From the NCBI GenBank assembly GCA_046533095.1, contig JAJQRA010000008.1, positions 1 to 7,133 of the forward strand: 7,133 nt of DNA. Direction: 5' to 3'. Made by a program: the position numbers and the translations under genes. The notes beneath the pieces were generated by a model. The model was not told where the DNA came from. It did not search any database and saw nothing but the letters and a program-made list of their open reading frames with translations. Positions 1 through 6,864 of the stretch are shown in pieces; position 1 is the first letter of the stretch, and every line of letters begins with the position of its first letter. The DNA is from ZAX-1 sp046533095 (GTDB lineage Bacteria > Bacillota > Clostridia > Lachnospirales > Lachnospiraceae).

Positions 1-39
1 ACAATATAGTCAATCATCAAACTCTATAAATACGCTTTA

Positions 40-591
40 TTAATGTGTTGCGGTTCGGCAAAAAATTGTCCAAAAATAGGTTGACATATCAATTATTGCT
101 TCGTGCGTATCCTCGAATATCTCCCGCTTTTCAACAGGATTCAGCTTGAATTTTTTTGTCTTAAAAGACGTTTTGTAGGTGCGAAAATTAACTGTACTCC
201 CCAAATACTCCGCATGGCGGATTATTTGGGTAATCGTTGAATCCGTCCAGCTATAGGGGTTGGTTTCGGTCTTTTCGGTCGCGCAATCATTGAGTCGTGC
301 TATGTGGCACGACGGGCGTATTACTTGCTCGTTGTGCAGGATTTTTGCTATTTGGAACGGCCCTTTTCCGTCCACAGTCATTTGGAATATGCGCTGAACA
401 ACTGGTACGACGGTTTCATCTACGAGCCACTTATTATGGTCGGCGGGGTCTTTGCGGTAGCCATAAATAGCTTGGTTCGTGAGAGGCTTGCCACTGTGCC
501 CTTTGCTGTGGAGAACCGCCTTGATTTTCTTCGATGGGTCCCGCGCGTAAAGCTCCGCGATGATGTCACGAAAATGGGCAAAATCCGTCAA
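40..591 (-). pseudogene. Large serine recombinase, internal fragment (both ends lost)
   Basis: This is the middle of a Tn4451/TnpX-like large serine recombinase, a family that excises and integrates mobile elements. The frame begins at the linker that normally follows the catalytic domain (DFAHFRDIIAELYARD, then KKIKAVLHSKG). It continues through the Recombinase domain (LTNQAIYGYRKDP, VVPVVQRIFQMTVDGKGPFQIAKIL, then NPYSWTDSTITQIIRHAEYLG) to FEDTHEAIID near residue 168. The family is usually about 500-550 residues, so this 183-codon frame lacks the N-terminal resolvase domain with the catalytic serine and the C-terminal zinc-ribbon and coiled-coil part. Homology stops at position 88; the last 15 codons look unrelated. 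The only start is TTG, with an in-frame TGA three codons upstream and no ribosome binding site. It reads toward the window edge, away from the glycan operon. The family call is confident, and activity is very unlikely. Confidence 0.85.
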
Positions 592-833
592 GATTTGTCA
601 AGTTTTTTTTTAATCAAATAATGGTATTTGTTGTTTGGCAGAGACGAACTATTAAGTACCGTTTGGGTGCCAATCTTGCCGTACTCGCTGGTTCTATGTT
701 CGAATGGAGTGTAATTATTCGTGGCATTGGAAAGCGACCAAACCATTTCTGTAACTCTTTGTCCAGTAGGTAAATATGAATTTTGAAATTTTCGGCGATA
801 TACACAAAAAAGTAGGGAACAAATTGCTCCCTG
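588..833 (-). other. Possible decayed coding remnant, unrecognised
   Basis: About 200 bases separate the terminator from the recombinase fragment, and I recognise no gene here. One minus-strand frame is open from just after an in-frame TAG at 834-836 to a TGA at 588-590 (81 codons, with the only ATG at 744-746 leaving 52). Its translation has a protein-like composition (for example TPFEHRTSEYGKIGTQTV, then LPNNKYHYLIKKKLDK) but matches no family I know. A second frame (614-805, GTG start, 63 codons) overlaps it and has no ribosome binding site. The first frame runs through the operon terminator, which argues against an intact gene. It could be the tail of a gene broken by the same events that trimmed the recombinase, or chance. 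Confidence 0.2.
806..832 (-). terminator. Rho-independent terminator of the glycan operon
   Basis: Read on the minus strand, 832 to 814 forms AGGGAGCA, a 3-base loop ATT, then TGTTCCCT. This gives an 8-pair stem with a single G-T wobble, followed after AC by six T residues (811-806). It starts 24 bases after the TAG stop of the last glycosyltransferase gene, as expected for the 3' end of the operon. The hairpin is also nearly symmetric on the plus strand, but no plus-strand gene ends here and no T run follows in that direction. Confidence 0.85.
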
Positions 834-856
834 CTAAATTCTTGACGAATGCGGTG

Positions 857-2074
857 CTATTCTATCTCCAATTCTCTCAATTCGGCAATCCTCGGTTTCG
901 CTTCATCGTCACGCCCTTGCTCGGTTAAAAATTGTACGCGTAATTGCTTAGCAAATATCCACCCCTCGGCGTGTTCAATCGCAGCACAGATGAATTCAAG
1001 CGCATCGCAGTAACTCTCAACAAGTTCGTCGGGGACTTCTTCGTATTTGATGAGTACGTTTGCTATATCTGTGAAAATTTCGTTACGCAGTTTTATTTGC
1101 GACGCAATATTTTGAACGGAAATACCAAGGTTAGTTTTGGCGTCAAGGCGTTTTGTGTATTCGTGAGCAAAAATTTCTATAACTACTTGTAATTTTTCTT
1201 GAATAGTTATGTCAGCATTTAGAACAACGTTTAGAGTATCCTTGATTGCGTTCATATACACAAGCAGGAGAAAATCTGCATTGCGGTCGCTAACATAACC
1301 GACTTTGGCAACAAGGAAAGACAGTACAAAGTCATAAATTCTCGGTGCTGCCAATATCGATGAATCAACTTTTCCTTCCGAAGATTGATTGAGGCGAAAG
1401 AAATACGACTTTTCAGAACCTGTATTATTAAGATAATATATATGATACGTTTTTGATAATATGCCACATTTCTTGCTTTTCCACAAAAGTTCAAATGACA
1501 GGTGAGTATCGCCGTGTTCATCTTGATTTATCCACGACAAATCCAAAGTTTCAAATAATTCTTTTTTGAATATCCTTGCCCACCAAGTACGCATTAATCC
1601 ATAATATATGAGCAAGTACGCATTAAAATCCTCATTTTTTTCAAAAATTAAATTTTGAGGCAGCGAGCGCTTACCAATACATTTCCCTGTTTGCACAGAA
1701 ACAAATTCACTTCCACAAACAACATAATCTAATTCGTTGGCGTTTCCCCAAGATAACATCGTTTCAAATGCATTTGGTTTATACTCGTCATCAGCATCAA
1801 GTATAGCTATCCATTCACCACTTGAATTCTTGATTTTATCAACAACCAATGCCAACAAACCATTTGTACCCGTATTTTTGTCAAGTAATATTGGGATACA
1901 TCGAGAATCATTTTTTGCATATCGTTGAATAATTTTACGAGTGCTGTCGGTGCTACCGTGGTCAACAATGTAATATTTCCAATCTGTATAAGTCTGCTTT
2001 ACGATGCTATCTATAGCCCGTTTTAGCGTTTTTTGAGCATTATATGCAATCGTAATTATGTTTAATTTTGGCAT
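857..2074 (-). CDS. Family 2 glycosyltransferase (GT-A fold), operon-distal
   Basis: This 405-residue cytoplasmic inverting sugar transferase uses a nucleotide-sugar donor for glycan assembly. The GT2 start is clear: LNIITIAYNA (4-13), then AIDSIVKQTYTDWKYYIVDHGSTDST (20-45), then GEWIAILDADDEYKPNAF with the metal-binding DxD-type motif LDADDE (92-97). The usual N/D before GSTD is His39. After the catalytic domain (to about residue 220) comes a long, mostly helical C-terminal half without membrane segments; its last 80 residues look like helix-turn-helix pairs (EYTKRLDAKT onward, AIEHAEGWIFAKQLRVQFL). I chose ATG at 2074. TTG at 2080 would add two residues; GGAG (2086-2089) sits 11 bases from the ATG and 5 from the TTG, so the start is not fully settled. 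The gene follows the second radical SAM gene by 1 to 7 bases and ends the operon. Donor and acceptor are unknown; galactofuranosyl transfer is plausible because glf is close, but unproven. Confidence 0.88.
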   Translation of the reverse strand: MPKLNIITIAYNAQKTLKRAIDSIVKQTYTDWKYYIVDHGSTDSTRKIIQRYAKNDSRCIPILLDKNTGTNGLLALVVDKIKNSSGEWIAILDADDEYKPNAFETMLSWGNANELDYVVCGSEFVSVQTGKCIGKRSLPQNLIFEKNEDFNAYLLIYYGLMRTWWARIFKKELFETLDLSWINQDEHGDTHLSFELLWKSKKCGILSKTYHIYYLNNTGSEKSYFFRLNQSSEGKVDSSILAAPRIYDFVLSFLVAKVGYVSDRNADFLLLVYMNAIKDTLNVVLNADITIQEKLQVVIEIFAHEYTKRLDAKTNLGISVQNIASQIKLRNEIFTDIANVLIKYEEVPDELVESYCDALEFICAAIEHAEGWIFAKQLRVQFLTEQGRDDEAKPRIAELRELEIE

Positions 2075-2081
2075 AAACAAA

Positions 2082-2885
2082 TTATCTCCGAGCTTCTAAT
2101 TGTATTCCGGCAGGTATTCTGTTACCGTTGTCGACATCGAAACTGTTGCAATATTTGCAGGCTTCAGATGGATGCGCACCTATTTCCTGTATTTTTTTGC
2201 GTTTTACTTCAATGGATTCATTTGAAAACAGGTCAACATAATCGCTTTCGACAAGTGGTATATGTCCAATCCTTACGCCGAATGACTCGATATTGCACTG
2301 GTACAGTTTACCGTCAAGCCCAACAATATCATTAGCATAATTGCAGTTTTTGTGGATTGATACTAATTTATCATCGGAATAGTTTTTACATTCATCGCCC
2401 ACACGGAAATCTACCCATCCACCACAGTATTGATCGTTTTCATCATAAAACACAGCTTGATGGTCAATTTGAGCTTCGTCAAGGGCTTTGATTGCTTCAT
2501 CATAATTTCGAGCAAGCGAACCATATATGCTGTATCTAACCTCGCTTTTGCAGCCAATTGATTTTAGTGCAGATAAAACAGGTTTACTTGGAACGATTGT
2601 TCCGTTGCTACACAGACGCAAAGTACCTATCTGATTGCTGTACTTGCCAATTTCTAAGATTATTTTATCCAAATCTGGATGCAAAAAAGGTTCTCCGCCG
2701 AAAGGACAAAACATCTCGCAATAATCGCAAAGCTTAAACATTTCGCTTAACTCAGCAGATATTTGTTTAATAGGAAAATTATCATTTCTTTGCTTATGTA
2801 TTTGTATATAGCAATCGCGACAACGCAACGAACATACGCTGTTAATTACTAATGCATATCTTTCGAATTTGATAATATTGCTCAC
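2082..2885 (-). CDS. Radical SAM protein with Twitch/half-SPASM domain (second paralogue)
   Basis: This 267-residue radical SAM enzyme is expected to cleave S-adenosylmethionine at a [4Fe-4S] cluster to start radical chemistry. The cluster motif is CSLRCRDC (CX3CX2C, Cys18, 22, 25), followed by FGGEPFLHPDL (62-72). The C-terminal part fits one auxiliary Fe-S site: Cys181 and Cys197 in a CX10GX4C arrangement, then CKYC (243-246). The second cysteine group of a full SPASM domain is absent. It aligns along its length with the product of 4062-4871: GGWVDF at 155-160 in both, SDYVDLFSNESIE versus DDYVNLLDDTSIE, and endings IPAGIQLEARR versus FPAGVQL. It also has Cys53, 56, 60, 92, 112, 154 and 166, more than its sister. 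An upstream ATG at 2924 would overlap glf by 37 bases; the GTG at 2885 is preferred because AGGAGG lies 7 bases ahead of it and glf stops 2 bases before. Substrate unknown: a sugar, lipid-linked glycan or peptide are all possible. Confidence 0.88.
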   Translation of the reverse strand: MSNIIKFERYALVINSVCSLRCRDCYIQIHKQRNDNFPIKQISAELSEMFKLCDYCEMFCPFGGEPFLHPDLDKIILEIGKYSNQIGTLRLCSNGTIVPSKPVLSALKSIGCKSEVRYSIYGSLARNYDEAIKALDEAQIDHQAVFYDENDQYCGGWVDFRVGDECKNYSDDKLVSIHKNCNYANDIVGLDGKLYQCNIESFGVRIGHIPLVESDYVDLFSNESIEVKRKKIQEIGAHPSEACKYCNSFDVDNGNRIPAGIQLEARR

Positions 2886-2887
2886 AA

Positions 2888-4039
2888 CTAATCCTCCTGA
2901 ACAAATGATTGAATTTGGTCGCACATATCCAACGAACGTTCCAAAATTTGATCCATATTGTAATATTTATAATCAGCTAACCGACCACAAACATACAAGT
3001 TCGATATGTTTTTTGCCTCTTCATAATACATTTGATAGATACGATCATTATCTTCATTATTAATTGGATAAAGAGGTTCGGTCGTACCATCAAATTGAAT
3101 TGGATATTCATAACACAATACGGAGTACGTGCCATCACCTTGAAATGGTAGTTGAGTATAATCAGTTATTCTTGTATATCCTTCAACTTGTGGATAGCAC
3201 ACAACCGGAGCTATTTGACGTTTTTCTTCTTTGCGCCATTCAAAGCGTAATGTTCGATAAGGTAATCGTCCATATTTATAGGAAAAAAGAGCGTCCAAAG
3301 ACCCTGTATAAACGATCGGTATAGAAGAATATTCCCCATTCAAACATACTTTGCCATCTTCAATATTTACAATTTTTGTAGCATCGCAATTCAATTCAAC
3401 GCTGATTCGTGGGTGATTCAGGATATTTTCTATTAACTTTGTATAGCCCAATCGCGGTAGAACTTGAACGATATCTTCAAAGCTACCCTGATCATAAGAC
3501 AAACGAACCGGAACACGTTTCAAAACGTTTATATCAACTTGTTCCATAGGAACACCCCATTGCTTTGAAGTATAAGGACGATAATCTTTCTCGACAAACC
3601 ACCTTGCTAAGTCCAAAATATCAGGGTCTGTGCTTGCTAACAGTTCAACAATCGTCACAGAAACTCTGTTTGGATAATTTTTGCATAAGAGTTGTTTTAG
3701 TTGCCTTGCACGTGACTCATCGAAAAAAATGTCAAGAGTCTTAAAATTGAATGGGGTGGGGCTCGGAGTTTCGTCAATCATAACACAACCGTGTGTGCTA
3801 TAAGGCATCAGTTGAGTAAATCGCTGGAGATAGTCAACTAACTTAGTATTACTCGTATGGAACAAATGAACCCCATATTTTTGAACTAATATGCCATTCT
3901 CATCGACAAAATCATACAAATTGCCAGCGATATGATTTCTTCGTTCAATTATTTTGATGTTAAGTCCTTGCTCTGCGAAGTGCCGCGCTATTACGCAACC
4001 ACAGATTCCTGCGCCAACAACGACCATATCAGTTTTCAT
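2888..4039 (-). CDS. glf: UDP-galactopyranose mutase
   Basis: Glf interconverts UDP-galactopyranose and UDP-galactofuranose using reduced FAD, providing the donor for galactofuranose in surface glycans. The 383-residue length is typical of bacterial enzymes. The N-terminus has the FAD dinucleotide fold: VVVGAGICGCVIARHFAEQG (GxGxxG at 9-14), Glu32 at the end of the second strand, and NHIAGN (35-40). Family motifs follow in order: KYGVHLFHTSN (54-64), YTSKQWG (156-162, containing the substrate-stacking Trp), RVPVRLSYD (175-183), LPYRTLRFEW, and near the C-terminus GRLADYKYYNMDQ (352-364), where FAD and the diphosphate are bound. It starts at ATG with AGGAGA 8 bases upstream, lies 22 bases after the first radical SAM gene and ends 2 bases before the second. 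Minor variations: Cys13 and Cys15 in the glycine-rich loop, and YGVH where YGPH is common. Nothing looks disabling. Confidence 0.96.
   Translation of the reverse strand: MKTDMVVVGAGICGCVIARHFAEQGLNIKIIERRNHIAGNLYDFVDENGILVQKYGVHLFHTSNTKLVDYLQRFTQLMPYSTHGCVMIDETPSPTPFNFKTLDIFFDESRARQLKQLLCKNYPNRVSVTIVELLASTDPDILDLARWFVEKDYRPYTSKQWGVPMEQVDINVLKRVPVRLSYDQGSFEDIVQVLPRLGYTKLIENILNHPRISVELNCDATKIVNIEDGKVCLNGEYSSIPIVYTGSLDALFSYKYGRLPYRTLRFEWRKEEKRQIAPVVCYPQVEGYTRITDYTQLPFQGDGTYSVLCYEYPIQFDGTTEPLYPINNEDNDRIYQMYYEEAKNISNLYVCGRLADYKYYNMDQILERSLDMCDQIQSFVQED
2893..2898 (-). promoter_or_regulatory. Ribosome binding site fixing the GTG start of the second radical SAM gene
   Basis: The minus strand reads AGGAGG, then ATTAGTT, then GTG at 2885. 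A perfect Shine-Dalgarno at 7-base spacing selects the GTG over the farther upstream ATG at 2924. It lies inside the last codons of glf, so the two genes are translationally linked. Confidence 0.85.
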
Positions 4040-4061
4040 ATTTTTCGTCTCCTGTTATTTA

Positions 4062-4871
4062 TTACAGTTGTACACCTGCCGGAAAGCGTTTAGATTTATC
4101 GTCCGTGCCGTGATTGCCAGAACAGTAATTACACGCAGACAGATACGAAGTGGACATTATTTCACGAAACTTTTCGAGTTTTTCTTCAATGCTTGTATCA
4201 TCAAGCAAATTTACGTAATCATCAGGACAATCGGGTATTAGACCTAATTCCATACCACGTTGTGAACGTTGACACCAATGTACAGTACCATCGCGAGTTC
4301 GCCAATTGCCGTACATTATGCGAGTTATTCCGCAGTTAACGAAGATGCTTGACAGTTCATCCGCAGTTCGATTGCGTGACTCCCAATCGCCGAAATCTAC
4401 CCAACCGCCGTAGTCTTGGTCATCTCCGTAATACTTTGTTATACGATGTTTAATGCCATTTTCACGCAAAGTTTGATAGAGCATTTCCGAACGTTCGGGC
4501 ATCAAACCATAGTTGCTGCAATGTACAATAAGTTTTTCCTTGTTCCTCACGAAAGCGTCAAGCAATTTCGAAGAAATGGCGATAGTGCTGTTTGTAAATA
4601 CCATTAACTCATCGAATTTATCAGCGTATTCACACGCAATATCAATCATCTCCGCAAGTTGTGGGTGCAGAAACGGCTCGCCTCCGCCCGATAGGTGTAG
4701 CAGTTTAACATAGTCGGCAACTGAAAATAGTGCATTTAGCAACATACGCTCCTCGTCAAGCGTCATATCGGCAAACGGTTTATGCTGCGGAATGAACTCA
4801 TCGCATAATTTGCATTTTAAGTCGCAACGCGTAGTGACGACAAGCGACATTTTGTCAATCGCCAAAGGCAT
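4062..4871 (-). CDS. Radical SAM protein with Twitch/half-SPASM domain (first paralogue)
   Basis: This 269-residue radical SAM enzyme has the cluster motif CDLKCKLC (Cys16, 20, 23), the SAM-contacting LSGGGEPFLHPQL (60-72) and MVFTNSTI (90-97) on a following strand. The C-terminal part carries Cys180 and Cys200 (CX14GX4C), then CNYC (247-250): four likely ligands for one auxiliary [4Fe-4S] cluster, as in Twitch or shortened SPASM domains. It is a clear paralogue of the product of 2082-2885, sharing GGWVDF at the same residue numbers (155-160) and a PAGVQL end. It starts at ATG 4871 with AAGGGAG 7 bases upstream and overlaps the end of the preceding glycosyltransferase gene by 17 bases; an ATG at 4850 is possible but has no good binding site. 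SPASM/Twitch enzymes are best known for peptide and protein modification, but this family also holds sugar-modifying enzymes. The context favours a glycan or its carrier; the reaction is unknown. Confidence 0.9.
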   Translation of the reverse strand: MPLAIDKMSLVVTTRCDLKCKLCDEFIPQHKPFADMTLDEERMLLNALFSVADYVKLLHLSGGGEPFLHPQLAEMIDIACEYADKFDELMVFTNSTIAISSKLLDAFVRNKEKLIVHCSNYGLMPERSEMLYQTLRENGIKHRITKYYGDDQDYGGWVDFGDWESRNRTADELSSIFVNCGITRIMYGNWRTRDGTVHWCQRSQRGMELGLIPDCPDDYVNLLDDTSIEEKLEKFREIMSTSYLSACNYCSGNHGTDDKSKRFPAGVQL

Positions 4872-5769
4872 TTAACCACTCCCTTTCAAAATTTTGTATG
4901 TATTCGCAATTGGAAAACTCGGTTCTATTGTGCCTTAACTCATTAATCATACTATCGCGCAGTCCATAGCAATCCGCAAGTTCAAGCCAAGCCAATTTTT
5001 CGACCATACTTATCATAAACGACCACTCAAAATATCGCCATATTGCCGCGCTATTCGGAAAGCGCTCGCTTAGCCAATCTGTCCGCTCACGATAAACACG
5101 CAAATACTCGGCAAGCGTTTCGGCGTTCAGCAAACTGTGATTTGTCGTCCAAGCCGAATTGTTACCGTCGTGACGCTCGAATGTGTACTTTGGCGTACCA
5201 TCGTAGGCGATACGGTTCGCACTTGCGAGAATTTGCGGCATTAGCTCAATATCGTCGTACTTTGCCGTATCGCTGAATCTTATTTTGTCAAACAATTTGC
5301 ACCGAATGAGCTTTGTCGGAAACTGCACGTTGAACTTTTTGCGCCAGAGAAGCTCGACAATCGCGTCCTCCGGAGTGTAGACATACCGCTCGTCAAGAGC
5401 TTTGTCGGTCGCGCCGCAAATGCTGATGTCCGCATCGTTTTCGACGGCAAGATTAAGCATAAACTCCAAAAAGTCAGGCTCACAAACATCGTCATCGTCC
5501 ACAAACGCCACATACTCTCCGCTCGCCACGTCAAGTCCCACGTTACGTCCGCTGCCGATATTGCCTTTTTGTCTGTGAATCACGCGAATACGCTCATCTT
5601 TTTCGGCATACTCGTCAGCAATTGCGCCGCTTCGGTCGGTTGAGCCATTGTCCACGATGATAAACTCAAAGTCGCGGAACGTCTGCACAAGAATACACTC
5701 AATCATATTGCCGACGAGAGCTTCGCGATTGTAGGTCAGCATTATTACGGTGATAGTTGGTGCGGTCAT
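4855..5769 (-). CDS. Family 2 glycosyltransferase (GT-A fold)
   Basis: This 304-residue cytoplasmic or membrane-associated sugar transferase has no predicted membrane segment. It shows all the classic GT2 elements: ITVIMLTYNREALVGNMIEC from residue 6, then QTFRDFEFIIVDNGSTDRS (29-47), NIGSGRNVGLD (70-80), and GEYVAFVDDDDVCEPDFL with the metal- and nucleotide-binding acidic run Asp91-94. KYDDIELMPQIL further on resembles the ED-type catalytic-base region of this fold. The C-terminus is tryptophan- and tyrosine-rich and helical. ATG at 5769 follows AAGGGGGA by 5 bases; the binding site begins at the last base of the fkbM stop codon, 12 bases upstream. The gene is visibly richer in GC than its neighbours downstream (for example 33 of 60 bases in 5581-5640), which may mean a separate origin. 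It is more canonical than the second glycosyltransferase at 857-2074 and not closely similar to it beyond family motifs. Donor and acceptor cannot be inferred. Confidence 0.92.
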   Translation of the reverse strand: MTAPTITVIMLTYNREALVGNMIECILVQTFRDFEFIIVDNGSTDRSGAIADEYAEKDERIRVIHRQKGNIGSGRNVGLDVASGEYVAFVDDDDVCEPDFLEFMLNLAVENDADISICGATDKALDERYVYTPEDAIVELLWRKKFNVQFPTKLIRCKLFDKIRFSDTAKYDDIELMPQILASANRIAYDGTPKYTFERHDGNNSAWTTNHSLLNAETLAEYLRVYRERTDWLSERFPNSAAIWRYFEWSFMISMVEKLAWLELADCYGLRDSMINELRHNRTEFSNCEYIQNFEREWLNAFGD

Positions 5770-5781
5770 ATAAGTCCCCCT

Positions 5782-6864
5782 TCATATAGCGTAAAGAACC
5801 GTCTCGGCGGGAGTAATAGTATAGTGCCTCATATACAATGAATAGTCGCGACGAACTGACATTATAAATTCCGGAATATCGATGAAATCAATAGCTTTAT
5901 GGTACACAGAAATAGCTAACATAGGCTTATCTCTAAGGATAGTTTTCACGGCGCCATGCAGCGCCTCAAGTTCTGCCCCTTCAATATCTAATTTAATATA
6001 CGATATTTTTTCGTTCTGAACGGTTTCATCAATCGTAACCGCATTGACTGTTTTAGTGACATTTGAAACTTCAATATGAGAAGCACCGCGTATCACATCA
6101 TTCTCAACAAACGACAATTTTGTGTTTTCATTCCATAGCGCCGCTTGAATTAATTGAACATTTCCCAGATTGTCACGCGATATTATCCCCTTAATCAAAT
6201 CCACAGAATAATTGTCAGGCTCAAAAGCAAATATTTTAACGTCGTCTCCGATAAGTGTCATAAGCTGTTTGCTTGTGCTTAAATCCAAACAGCCTCCATC
6301 GACGAAAGATTCTACACCTGACAATCGTGGCAGGATAATCTCTCTGTCAAAATACTGTTCCGACAGGTTTTCACCACAGATATATTCACCAAGGGTTAGG
6401 ATATTGTCGATTTGGATACCAAGACGAATAAAATATTCTTTCACATAATCTACTTGTTGCGGGTTAAAAAGCGTAAGCAAAACATTGCAGATATCACTTT
6501 GAGGAGATTGAGGCGGGGGACTGATTCGCACATCTTTACTGATATTTTCAACTCGTGTACCCCAAAGAGCCGGATTCCTATCCCATACCGCAGCGCAATT
6601 TCTTGTGTCCAAATCTTCGCACAATAATTTCAGCCCTGCACCGGCGCCATATATGGCGTATTTATCTGACTGCAAGAAATCTTTAAGTTCGGACACCGAC
6701 CTTGTGTCTTTCTTTGTCATTATTGCCTCAAAGGCAGAATTTCGCGAAGCATAACCACCATCTATACCTTTGCCATAATGTTTACGAACCATAAACACAG
6801 TCTTTGACCTTTCGTCAGCTAATGCTTCGAGAACCTGCTCTGTCCTGTTCTTTTCTTTATACAT
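5782..6864 (-). CDS. FkbM-family methyltransferase with N-terminal GAGAG (Rossmann-like) domain
   Basis: This 360-residue protein has a C-terminal FkbM methyltransferase domain (about 180-345) that transfers a methyl group from S-adenosylmethionine, in this family usually to a sugar hydroxyl. The motifs are SFVDGGCLDLSTS (186-198, the SAM-binding loop), IFAFEPD (211-217), QAALW (240-244), VNAVTIDE (273-280) and ISYIKLDIEGAELEALHGA (287-305), a hallmark of the family. The N-terminal half is not methyltransferase: residues 68-97 (YAIYGAGAG, then CAAVWDRN) look like the first strand and glycine loop of a nucleotide-binding fold, as seen in other FkbM proteins of polysaccharide loci. The start is ATG 6864, since AAAGGA lies 8 bases upstream; a GTG at 6882 would place the start before that site. 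The ATG shares one base with the TAA of the truncated gene upstream (TAATG), showing former translational coupling. It is the first complete gene of the operon in this window. Substrate not identifiable. Confidence 0.9.
   Translation of the reverse strand: MYKEKNRTEQVLEALADERSKTVFMVRKHYGKGIDGGYASRNSAFEAIMTKKDTRSVSELKDFLQSDKYAIYGAGAGLKLLCEDLDTRNCAAVWDRNPALWGTRVENISKDVRISPPPQSPQSDICNVLLTLFNPQQVDYVKEYFIRLGIQIDNILTLGEYICGENLSEQYFDREIILPRLSGVESFVDGGCLDLSTSKQLMTLIGDDVKIFAFEPDNYSVDLIKGIISRDNLGNVQLIQAALWNENTKLSFVENDVIRGASHIEVSNVTKTVNAVTIDETVQNEKISYIKLDIEGAELEALHGAVKTILRDKPMLAISVYHKAIDFIDIPEFIMSVRRDYSLYMRHYTITPAETVLYAI

Noticed and set aside
81..109. Perfect TTGACA on the plus strand as a -35 box
   Set aside because: At 17-base spacing the -10 position reads TGCGTA, with only one match to TATAAT; no rightward gene follows except a shadow of the recombinase frame.
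304..621. Plus-strand 105-codon frame
   Set aside because: It is the antisense shadow of the recombinase fragment, which has clear family motifs on the minus strand.
614..805. Minus-strand 63-codon frame with GTG start
   Set aside because: No ribosome binding site (the start directly follows the terminator T run), no recognisable motif, and it overlaps another open frame with a more protein-like composition.
586..847. Imperfect inverted repeat CGTCAAGATTT (586-596) and AAATTCTTGACG (836-847) bounding a 260-base MITE-like unit
   Set aside because: The match needs a one-base gap, the left copy lies in recombinase coding sequence, and no target duplication is visible. Too weak to call.
2082..4871. 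RiPP-type maturation cluster around the radical SAM genes
   Set aside because: No space for a precursor peptide between the genes, and no peptidase, export or RiPP recognition element is seen in the window. It cannot be excluded outside it.
5043..5534. Overlapping frames on both strands within the first glycosyltransferase gene
   Set aside because: They lack motifs, are rich in Arg and Cys or Ser as expected for out-of-frame readings, and lie wholly inside a well-supported gene.
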